From Antedon mediterranea (taxonomy: Eukaryota > Echinodermata > Crinoidea > Comatulida > Antedonidae), in NCBI RefSeq assembly GCF_964355755.1, contig NC_092679.1, positions 22,012,432 to 22,072,431 on the forward strand: a stretch of 60,000 nt of DNA, in the 5' to 3' direction. This document shows positions 25,166 to 36,900 of the stretch, one piece after another (positions within the stretch are counted from its first letter, which is position 1; each line of letters opens with the position of its first letter). Made by a program: the position numbers and the translations under genes. The notes below the pieces were generated by a model that saw only the letters and a program-made list of their open reading frames with translations, did not search any database and was not told the origin of the DNA.

Positions 25166-27902
25166 TCAGTTAAACTGTTGAAGTATGCAACTGTTAGCTG
25201 CGTGGTTAGCTGCAAAGAGGTCACAGTCCGTACTGTCTACTACATTTATCACTTGGTTCATGTGAAGAATCTCGTTGGGCTGCCGTATGTTCGGCATTTG
25301 CTGCTGCTGCAGTAACAGACTGTGTTGTTTATGGTTTTGTAAAGTGTAAGGCGGTGGCAGTCTGGAAGGTAAAGATGTTTGGCCATCATACTGTTGGAAC
25401 TGGTTAGAGTCTTTGACAATGTTGTAAATAGCAGGTTGTTGTTGTTGTTGCTGCTGTATGTACATTGGCTGGTTCTGAGACATATTCATCATTTGAGAAG
25501 TTTGAGGCTGTGTAAAAGCCATTGGTTGTAAATTTGACAGATTCACCTGCTTCTCATGAGGTACCTGTCCATGGTATAACATATTGTTACTTATTTGTTT
25601 TCGCACTCCATTAGTTTGAACCACACGTTGCTGCGGCATATGATTCATAGGGTTTGATTTCATTTGTGGACCACTTAATATTTTGCGCATTTCTTCCTCG
25701 GGCACAAGCGGCACTGCTGGAGGTTGATGGTTGAACTGTACTGGTTGTTGTTGCTGATCCCTTGCTACTGGACTAACCATCATTGGCTGCTGTTGTGGCT
25801 GGAACATATGTGTTCTGGTTTGCTCAAAGTCTTCTCTCTGCATCTGCTGTCTTCTCAGAAATGTCTCCAGATGCTTCTCCTGTAGGTCCAATTTCTGTTG
25901 CTCATGTTTCTGTATTAAAAGTAATCTTTGGCGTTCCTGTTCCTCCTCAAGACTTTTTTGATGCTTCTGGAATTGCTCCAGCAATTGCTGATCCTCCATG
26001 TTGTTGTTCATCATTACAGGTCCCTGGACAACGTTTCCATTGGACAGAATATTGAAGTCACCTCCATGAGCTCCTTGTACATTTCCACTGCAGCCAGGTC
26101 GCGTGAGTAACGAATGAAGTATTGACGATTGTTTAGATTCTGAATCTAATTGCCCTGCCACACTAGTAGGTGAACTTTGATCTTTGATGTCAAGTTTTGA
26201 TATACGATCTGTTACATGGGCTGTAGGAACTTGATGCAACATGTGACCAACATTGTGGTTTTGTGGAGCATTCATTCGTTGCTGGGCACCATTCACTCTT
26301 TGTGGTGTGACATTTACACCATTAATTCCTTGCGTACCATTAGTTTCTGAAGGAGTAACATTCAGTCCTTGAGTATTAACATTTAACTCTTGTGATGCAT
26401 GTTTTACTCTTTGCGGAGTAACATTAATTCCTTGCGGAGTAACATTAATTCCTTGTGGAGAAACATTAAGTCTTTGCGGAGTAACATTAAGTCCTTGCGG
26501 AGTAACATTAAGTCCTTGTGGAGTAACATTAATTCCTTGTGGAGAAACATTAATTCTTTGAGAGTTCATATACGATGGTAAACTATGCACAGAGCCTTCT
26601 GGTGAGGCTGCCAATTGATTTTGTTCTCGTAAATAATCAAGGGAATCTGAAAGGGCATCATTTGTCGTTTGTCCATTCACATAACCTCTAGACTTATCAC
26701 AAGATTCTTGTGGCAGCTGAGTGCCCGTCGATAAATCATGGTCTGTGGGCTCAGTAATGATAACGCCTTCATTATCAGCTGGTTTAGTTAAATCAAAAAT
26801 ACCAGCTGAGATCATTGCATCAGCAGCAGAATTGTCCATAATGTTTTCAATGTTATATTCCAGGGTAAAATTGGCAATATCTTCTGGAAGGCTAGAGCTT
26901 TGTGGTCTGTTAATTTTTGTAAATGTTACATTCATAAAGTTACTTTGACCACTATTAGGTGGAAATTTCATTTTCATTGCATCTTCCAAGGCAGTATTGG
27001 TATCAGTATTTGTATCACAGTTTTGCGGACAACTGGTTAGAAGCTTTTCAAGAATACCTGGCACTTTGCAAACATTCGCTTTATCAAACAAGTCGTCGTA
27101 CTGTAGCGGACTGTCGACTGATTCCATCGTGATGCCAGGACTCATCAGCTGACTTAAGTTGTCAGGACTGTTGAGATTGAAAGATACACCAGCTGGAAGA
27201 TTTCCTGGAATATCTGGTGATTCAGAACTTTGTAAGTCTTCCATAGTAATTTCCATCAAGTCATTGAAAACACTGTCCTCTTCTGCGATTGACAACATAG
27301 TAGTGCTTTTACTACTTTGATGCGTTTGAGTTTCCGGTGAGCCATGAGGGCTTTCATTGGAACTACCCTCTGAACTGTGTTCACTGTGCATTGGGGAACC
27401 TAATTGTTCAACAGGCCATATAGCCTCTTCCTTTAAGACAGGACAATTTATTTTATTGGATTCAACCTGTCCAACAACAGAAGGTTTATTGACAATTATT
27501 GGCTTCGTATTTGTGTTGACTACTGGGCCAGCTGCTGATGTAGATTGTTGGGCTGGGAAGGTATTAAACGACGCAGGTGATGATTTCTCAATACCAACAT
27601 CCATTTCAATTGGACAATCATCCGTAACTTCTTGTTTCAGAAGTGCAGCAATGTTCAATGTTGGTGGAGGACAATAAGGCTTCTTGATAACAGCATTATC
27701 AAGAACCGGCTGCGGTATCAATTTAGCAATTTCAGCATCACACATTGTTGTCGATGACTCCGGAACCTCAATGATATCTGGAGAGGATGTGACTCTTGCC
27801 ATCTCCATCATGTCAGATCCTGGTGAAGAAACTCCATTTCCAATAACAGTCTCATTATGTTGAAGACGTTCTAGCATAAGGAATTTCTCTCCTTCTTCTT
27901 GC
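25166..27902 (-). CDS. Terminal exon of the bHLH-PAS gene: disordered transactivation tail
   Basis: A single 2737-bp exon encoding the last 911 residues, entered at acag|gcaagaagaagga with phase-matched splicing (GG + G). It starts QEEGEKFLMLERL. Low-complexity S/P/T-rich sequence follows, with a serine-rich acidic stretch (SVFNDLMEITMEDLQSSESP). LxxLL-type motifs are ILEKLL (~552) and ILHSLL (~864). A seven-residue repeat array INVTPQG lies at ~715-772. A Q/E/K-rich coiled coil covers ~905-965 (QKHQKSLEEEQERQRLLLIQ and onward), followed by polyglutamine tracts. The ending is HAANSCILQQFN. The frame extends upstream of 27902 into the intron by chance. Composition fits an activator tail binding CBP/p300-type cofactors, which is inference. 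Confidence 0.9.
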
Positions 27903-30900
27903 CTGTTAAAAATAGATGAAAAAAAAATTAAGTTTCTTTTCCTACAAATGTGTATAAACTGGTGACACAAAAGTATAGATAGTAACAGCACCGTCATTGG
28001 CGTATAAATTTATCTATAAAGCTCTGTCTACACTATCAAAGTAGTTTGACAAAAAAAGTGATATGCCTAAATATGGTAGTGATATGCCCAAATATGGTAG
28101 TGAGTGATATGACATCATCGTGTCCCTACGCTCACGCTAGCCATTCGCGTTTTCGCAAATTGCGATTGAAGTTGTCAATTTGCGAAAAAAAATTTTTTAA
28201 TCATTCGCAAAACTTGCGAAAATAATTTTTCCTTAAAAACTCAAAACTTCGTCCGCCTAGGCCCTAGCTAGGTTTCAAATATTAAAGTTGTATGTAAACC
28301 ACAACGACTTCGCCGCCGTCGCCAGCCTATAATAAGTGACAGCGATGTAGCGTTACTTACCATCAACGACGTTTTTTCCGCTAGGAGGCCTATTTATTGT
28401 ACAGGCGAATAGTTGTAAATCGCGTTATCTGTAAATGTACACGCGCCCAACTAAGGAGAATAATTGTAATTACGAACAAACAAACAAACTGCGCATGTGT
28501 ACAGATGCAAATATCGCGCAATAACAAACCTGCTGCATGAACATTCCGACGTCGTCGTAGTTCGTTTTTGGTGTGTGTTACGATGTTTTCGTGAGTGAAT
28601 AAGAATTATATTGTTTGTGATGAAAAACTTCATCCAGGCAGTCTGCATATGCTGATAATTGAAGCCAATCATACATGACTCGGCCGTGGCATAGATAGTC
28701 AACTATTGAGTAGACCTCCTTGGCCGTGGCGACTGGTATCGCGTCAGGCCGATTAGGCTGCAGTAGATAGGCCTAACATTTTTTAATGCGGTCATGTTTT
28801 ATTTGTATTTTAATCACAAATTTTGAATGAATAAAAATAAAAACAATACAAGACAACAACCTACATATTTATTTGATGTATCTACCGTGAAATTTAGCCA
28901 TTTTCATGGTTTATAAAATTTGCGAAAGAATTTGCAATTTTGCAAAAAAAAATCGACGACCTTTCGCAAGTTTTGCGAAAGCAAATTTGACCTTAGCGTT
29001 AGCGTAGTGTCCATATATGGGCACATCACATTTTGTTGTCACACTATGTTTGCTTTACTTACCCAATAACATAGTTCATGCAGACGACATACTGTGCCTC
29101 GTTGTTGGTATTGTAGATAATTGTTGCCTTTGTCTGCATCCAAACCCAGTCACCATTCTTACCAAGGAAACGGTAGTGTTTGGTAGAACTTGATCCTTTC
29201 ACGATAACTAGAAAAGATGTTTAACAAAAATGTTAAGAAATGGTCACCTTTTTATTGAATGGTCAATGTAACAACCTGATGTGGTAGCTACTTTAAATCC
29301 TTAACTAAATTGAAAGAGATGCCAATTGTTCTGTTATCATGTCTAATAAACTTTACTATTGTTGAGTTCACACATGGTCACTATCACAATATATGTTGCC
29401 AAAGTCAGCGGCTTGTTCACACACACATTCACAATCACAATCTATGATAACTCAAATCATTGTCATCATTTTACCTGTAATCTTGATTGGACAGAAGTAT
29501 ACCAAGAGCTGATTGGCTTCTAAAGAAACTACTACTAAAGTGCTCCTGATCCGACTGATCAGTCTATTCCGAGCGATCACTATGGTAAGCTGTTAGCTCC
29601 CAATGTGGATCAAAGTTCACTTGTGCGAACCAGCCCTTTAAGGTTACATTTCTACTAATCTAAAGCTCTGTCCACACTATCAAAACTTTATGTGATAAAA
29701 AAATGTGATGTGCCCATATATGGACATGATGATGTCATATCACTGCCATATTTGGACACATCACACCTTTTTTTGTCAAACTAGCTTAATAGTGTAGTCA
29801 GAGCTTAACCCATCTATTGTCTTAAAGATTTTAAAACCCATTTAAATTGTTGGTATGCATTTGTTATTTTAATGGTTTTTCTGTTATAAATAAGTTTGAA
29901 CGATTAGTACTTACGTTTGGCATGACAATCACTAACTTTGTTTGCGTCAAGAGGGTTATGGAATTGGTAAGCAGTCTTTCCTATTAGTTCTTGAGGTTCA
30001 TACCCAATAAGTGTGATAATCCTAAATAATAAATAAAATCATATCATAGAAACAAAAGGAAAAAGACAACACCAGATAGGGGGAAATATTTGTACTAGGT
30101 TTCATTGATTCAAAGTTAGGATCCCTTTAGCGATGAGTTTAGTATTCAGTTTCAGCTAAAATTGTGTGATAAATTGTGACATTTTGAGATGGGATGTACG
30201 GGCCAGGGATTTAAACTACTAATTTCAGCAAGTCCTCGGAAATATTTGGTAGTGGAGCTGTAGTATGGTGGTTAATGTGATTGCCCACTTTGTGCTACGC
30301 CGTAAATTAGGCAGCTCTCTGTAAAGAAATATTAAAGAGCGACACCCCTCAGGACTGCCTATCTACCTTACCTATCATCACAGAAAGTAAAGCTCATATC
30401 CATTCCATGTCTACTCATAAACATATTGCCATCCATCCGCATCTCTACAACTGGTTGTGGCAGGATCGGCCGACAGAGGCATATTAAACCTTCAACGCTG
30501 TACCCTTTGCTATTGGATGAGCACTTGAGTTTGAGACGTCCAGAAAATTGTACAACCTATTTTAAAGCACACCAAATATAATTTAGTTACACAATTATTT
30601 TTATAATCAACATAGCTACTTTCTTTTTATCATTTACCATCATTATTATTTCTTAATTAATTTTTTTTTTAAAAGAAGGTATGTTTTCCGGAAGTTTGGA
30701 ACTTGTTTTTGCCTGTTTTTACCGTTTAGTTTTCTGCTTATTTCATTTAAATCTCTATCTACATCAGGTCACTGATACCCACAGTATTGACATCTTTTTT
30801 ATAGCAATCTGTAAGTTAGTTTGCTCATTTTGGAAAGGTTTGTTAGTGGATAAAAAATGAATTTCTAGCCCTGCTAGGTGATAAATGGTGTTGATATAGT

Positions 30901-33900
30901 TTTTGTTACCAGCTGTACTCACCCTGTAACCAACCACTTTCCCCTTGTTACTGGTTCCACGGCGTGAGTGCACTGACCGCATACGCAAGAAAAACTGCCT
31001 CTCCTGAACATAGTCCTTCAATGAATTGTTCTCCTCATTATCGTTGGCAGCTGTAAAAGAAAGGAGATAATGTGAATGATATATGATATATAGATTTATA
31101 CTTTGTATAAATTTAACCTTTAACCTTTAACCCTTAACATGGTGGTTTATCAGATGCAACTTTGGCTCTTTGAAAGCTCAAGTATCCAAACAAAAAAAGC
31201 ACTGATCTCACACTTGACCAGTATACTGTATTTGACCAATTATAGTATTAGTATTAAGTATTTCACTTAAGTTTGTTTGTTTGTTTGTTTGTTTGTTTTA
31301 TCTTTATACTGGGTGACCTCTTCAGTCAAAGACTGATCTCCCAGAGGGCCCAGTTGGTGATCAGTGGCTGTGATGTACTAATACACCGGGGTAACCCCCT
31401 ACTCGTCTCGAAAGATGTACTAGGTTCTTTAAAGTCTATAATTTTTTTTTTCTTATTTCGCTTGGTGAGACGGGTATTGGGAATATACTTGAGCATGGAG
31501 TTATACTCAGTTAACAGCAATACTGTAATATCTCAATGTACTATATCATATTCATTTCCCATCGATTTACAAAAAAAAAGGCCAGCCAAATCTATACATT
31601 ACATTCCATAAATTAATTAAAATAAATAAACATTTTAACTGAAACTCTCTAGATACCAAAATGTCAAATTACTCAAACAACTAGCCATGACTTAAATATA
31701 ATGATTAAACACTATTTGCAAATGGCTTTCTTGTCAGAGAGGAGAGTAAACAAATTGTTACTAGAAATAGTCAGGATTTTTATAAATTAAACATGCTGCG
31801 TCAAATGTTAGAGTTCAGACATTTACAACTAAATTTATGCTACACCATGATTAATGCAAGTGTATGTTAAACAAACCTGACAGCAGTTTATACATTACAA
31901 TATGTGACAACACATATTGTGTACACAGAAAATATTTAAATGTCATTAAATGTCACTGACATCAAATTGCTTATTTGTTAAAACGCTTTATTAGTACAAT
32001 ACTAAATAAAACAAAAATAATCTGCAACCTTTATAACAAGCTAAAAAAATACTATGTACAGAAGGGCACAGTAGAACCCCCATTAAGGGGACACATTCTG
32101 GACCCAATAAAGTGTCCCCTTAATAGAGATATCATCTGTCTCAAAAGAGGGGTTTCACTGCATCAAATACAAAATCCTGTGTTAAAAAAAGACCTAAAAC
32201 AAATGTGTTATTTTGAGAATTTTTTATATTAATTTTTCAAAATGTTTTACTTCAGTGGTAGTTATTGTGCAAGGCTTGCAAAATGAGAAGAAATATAAAA
32301 AAAAATGTTTTTTAATTGATGGAATACAATTTCAACTCTTAGAGGAAGACTTTATTTGTATATATGCCAACAAACATAAAATTACTTTACATAGTGTGCC
32401 ATATAAAATGTTTCTTTCTTTGTAGTTACTTCAATAAAATTTGCTGCCTTAACTATTGGTTTTCTTTACTTTATAATAAATATTAATGCATTATAAAATA
32501 AATCATACTTGCAATATAATTTAAAATGGAAATTTTTTAATAAAATGAAAGACGTCCTCTTGGGTAATAACATGCTAAAGTAACAACACAATTTTTTAAA
32601 GGCCTAATTGGAGGCCTATTTATAATTGGAGGCCTAATTGGAGGCCTAATTGGAGGCCTATTTATAATTGGAGGCCTAATTATTGGAGGACATATTGTGC
32701 AACTTTCATTTATGCATTACTGTGTTTTATATATAGAAGTGTGTTGTTTTGTGTAAAACAGTTGCATTCAAAGCACTGGTCAAACCCATTGAGGAACAGA
32801 CTACTTCCTGTCATCTGGTAAAAACATAAACAAGGGTCACAAACAGCCTGCACTGACCCATATCCAAACAAAACACCAATTGAATTTACACACAATATCT
32901 CTACTTTCGTTTTCACCAGAGCTGTTGATTGAACAACGAAGGGTTAAATCCAAGCTTTAGCATAGGAGTTGGTTAAAAGAAATAAAAGTTGTACATTGTA
33001 AAGCAATTTTGACTTTGGTTTCCTTGTTACTATTAATATTCATTTTTAGATGTTATGCAACAAGGATCATCCATCGCTTTAAATTTAAATTTTAGACTAT
33101 CGGATGTATGACATCATCATACAGTACATGGCCATTTGAAATTGTGTTTGTAATTTTTCAAAATTTGAATTAATGGGAGTCACAATGTTACCAATTTGTC
33201 AAAAACTTTAGGTCATATGATTGCCAGAATATCTAATTTCTGTACACATTTTTGTTTGTATGGATCACCTAACTCGTCCTGGTGACGAGTTTAAATCTAA
33301 TTTATATTTACAAAGATGTTTACTTGTTCTTTAGCCAATACCGCTTACAATTAAATTAAAATATGGTCATAATTTTTCATTTTTGGATTAAATAAATTTA
33401 CATTGGCGACAGTAGATGATGCTATAAAATATTATATTCGTGAATAAAGAAAAATTGGTTAATTGTATAATAAAACTAATCTGATGTGCAGCATTTATCT
33501 TGAAATGATGGTCATTACCCACACAACACCGTTTGTTTGGTAGAATTATGGATGTCAAATGTTGGCACTGTTTTCAGTGTGACTTGACCTCATTTCGACC
33601 TAGGGTTAGAGTTGAAATGAAACCATGGTTGCGTTGAAGCTAAAAAATGCTACATGGAAATCGATTTAAGAATAATTTTTAATGATCGGAATCTATTAGT
33701 ATTATGGTCTTTGAAACTGCTTGTAAAGGTCAGTTAATTTTTGTGTTGACCCATTTATGCTGGATTAAAAAATCTTTTCATGAACGATTTTAAACACATT
33801 CTCTTGTCCAATAGAAACAGGCCCTTACCTATCTTTTCATGAACTAATTTAAAACGTACTCTCTTGTCCAATAGAAACAGGCCCTTAATTTCTATTGTTA

Positions 33901-36900
33901 CATAAGATTATAATATTACTGATAATGTTTTAAACAACAACTGGATTACTTTCTCTTCGTAATATCAGTTATTTAGGGCAATCCTCCTCAGACATTGGCA
34001 AGGCTGAATATAATGAGTCACAATAAGCCATTAGAGTTCATTTTGTCTGGCACTTTATCTACACACTTTAGTAGCTTAAACCCTTTCTAATACCATTCTA
34101 TCATCGTAACATCCCAACTTACTTACGTACTTCCCATAGTTTAGTCTGAATGCACCTTAAGTAATTTGAAATGCATCCCAGACAATTACTATATATAGTT
34201 TTTTCAGTGTTTTTACTGCAGAAATGCTACAGTTTCTGTGGTATGGGTATTGCACCTACTGTACTTACTTATTTAATACTTACTTACTTATCAAAGTAAT
34301 GATAATTATGTTGAGATTATTTGAGTAAAAAAAAATGTTTTTAAATAAAAATGTACAACATACAAACCTTGCTCCCCTCCCCTTGGAATATTCACTTGAA
34401 ACAAAAGGCAATATTAAATATAATGTTTGAAAACTATGAACAACCAATAAAGGTGACATCCCTATTCAAACAACGTTTTATTGGGATGATATCCCCTTAA
34501 TATAGGTTATTTATTTTGCATTGGAATATAATAAACAAAAATCCATATTATTAAAAAAACAGAATATAGATCACTTTTATAACAGGAAACTTATGTTTGT
34601 AAATCTGTAGTGTTGGATTTTAATATATTGATCCCATGGATTGACTGTTATATAAATATTAAATGAATAATACTGACCAATGGATTGATCAATGGATTAA
34701 CTTTGGACCTTGACCAAGGTCATTTATTGGCAATAATGAATTTATCACCTTTTTGTGTGTTTTGCACAGAACATGTAAACTATGAATTAGTAACCAACAA
34801 TAAATGTTATAAATGTAATTATAGAACTCCTTTTAAGGGGACATGTTTTGGACCCTCAATAATAGCGATGTCCTCTGAATAGAGTTTGCCAGGTTAACAT
34901 ATCTCCTTATTCGTTTCATTAGAAATTGTCTGCTAAATAGAGGTATCCCAAATATGGAGTTCTACTGTAAGTAGCTATTTACCACTATTTTTTTTACTTT
35001 ATACTAAAAGGAATTATTAGTTAATTTATCATTTCATGAAAATACCAAACAGAAAGTGAACGATCTTTCATTACAACATAATAATAGCTAAAATAGCTAA
35101 AATGCACAAGTCCCTAGGAAATAGACAAAGAAAGTTCATTTTATAACAGCTAAAATGCGCAAGTCTCTAGAAAAATAACAAAAGACACATCATAGCTGAA
35201 AAGTCCCTTGCTAAATTATTATGCACTGACTTGATCCGCTTCGATATCGAAAGTAAAGCTGTAAAACGCATGAACGATTAGATTATTCTCTTGATCGTAG
35301 ACCGTTTGGTAACGTACAGCTTTGTAGAGTTATCAATATCCTTGTTTTCGTTAGGGTCAGTCAACTGTTATCAGACTGATCACCTAATTATGATTGTTCA
35401 GTAAGCATTAGGTGAGTTGATTGATCCATAATAAGACAATCAAGAAATCCAGTTGACTTTAACTAGCTTTGAACAACAAAGTTGCTTGCTTTGTGTTCAG
35501 ATGTTCTAGTGCAAAGTTCATTACTGTACATTGTATGTATACAGGACCAACAGCTTTATTTTTCATCTGAAGGATGAAGCACTGAGAGTAAAGCATCCTT
35601 CGGATACAAGCAATACACAGGTGGTCTTGTACCCATGACTCTTAGTCTTACATTCTTGTTGATTCCTTATCAAATTATTACCGTACCCATCGATTTACCA
35701 AAGATGGAATCTAGAATGATGCAATGCAATGCTATGGAGTTATGTAAGCCAAGAGTTGTAAGCCAAGAGTTATGTAAGTCTGGAGTAATGTAAGTCTGGA
35801 GTAATGTAAGTCTGGAGTTATGTAAGTCTGGAGTAATGTAAGTCTGGAGTAATGTAAGTATGGAGTAATCTGAGTCTGGAGTAATCTAAGTCTAGAGTAT
35901 TCTAAGTCTGGAGTAATCTAAGTCTAGAGTATTCTAAGGCCCTGTTCAGACCCATGGCGTTAGACCGTTTTAGCGTACGACGCTAAAAGAATGTGTGTCT
36001 GAACAGTTGGGGATTAGCGTAAAACGCGTCGTACAACGGTTGTAGCGTTGTAGTGGAAAACGGTTGATAGTACCGTTTTAGCGTACGACGCTACTGTAAG
36101 TCAACGTTGTATCCAATCAGAACGTTTCCTGTTATGACGCGAAACAAGGTTTGACCTAGGCTGACATCTTTAGTGTATCGTCAATGTGTGAGATGGATTT
36201 CAATAACAAAAAGGCCAGAATAAATAAGGCCTAACTACACTACAAATACAACTGTTACAAAGGCTACAAACTACTATCAACTGATTACCATTATATTTTC
36301 TAACAAATGACATAAATACATGCACCTTGTATTTAAACATAGGGACTACGATCCCATCCGCTTTTAGGCCTAGCTAGGCCTAGAGCCATTCACGCATTTC
36401 ATTCAGGGTGTCACGAAAGCTCAGACTACGAAAGCTCAGACCCCCTAAGACCTAAGATCACGAAAGCTAAGACCCAACACCTAAGATTACAAATATTTAT
36501 CTTTCGCACCTGCCTTGTATTTTAACTCCCAACATTTATTCTGAATACCACACCTTAGAATTGGCACTTTCATGAAAAAGAATCACATAAAAAGTAACAA
36601 ATACATTTTTAAATTGATGATTTTACAGACGTTTTTCTCGCACACAAAATGACTAGCCTACAGTACAGTAGGCCTACCCCATGGGCCATGTTCAATGTTT
36701 TTGTTTCTATGGAACGTCAAAAGAGCAAAAATTATATAGAGGGCTGAAAACTCTGTGGAGTCCATCTACAGTGTGGATGGAACAATGTAAAATTAAAATT
36801 GTAATGATAATAGTATAATCATGCAAGTAGGAAGAAATAAATACTGGCAAATAAATTTTAATTTAAAAATCATGATATGTTTTTTTGTTTCGTTTTCTTT

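Noticed and set aside
25783-27677. Plus-strand ORFs of 60-106 codons antisense to the terminal exon
   Set aside because: Shadows of the 911-residue coding exon on the minus strand.
25166-27902. Assignment as CLOCK/NPAS2 because of the Q-rich coiled-coil tail
   Set aside because: The PAS-B signature (SRHGMDMSF..CDDR, CMNYV) fits HIF/SIM/Met better than CLOCK; Q-rich tails are not diagnostic.
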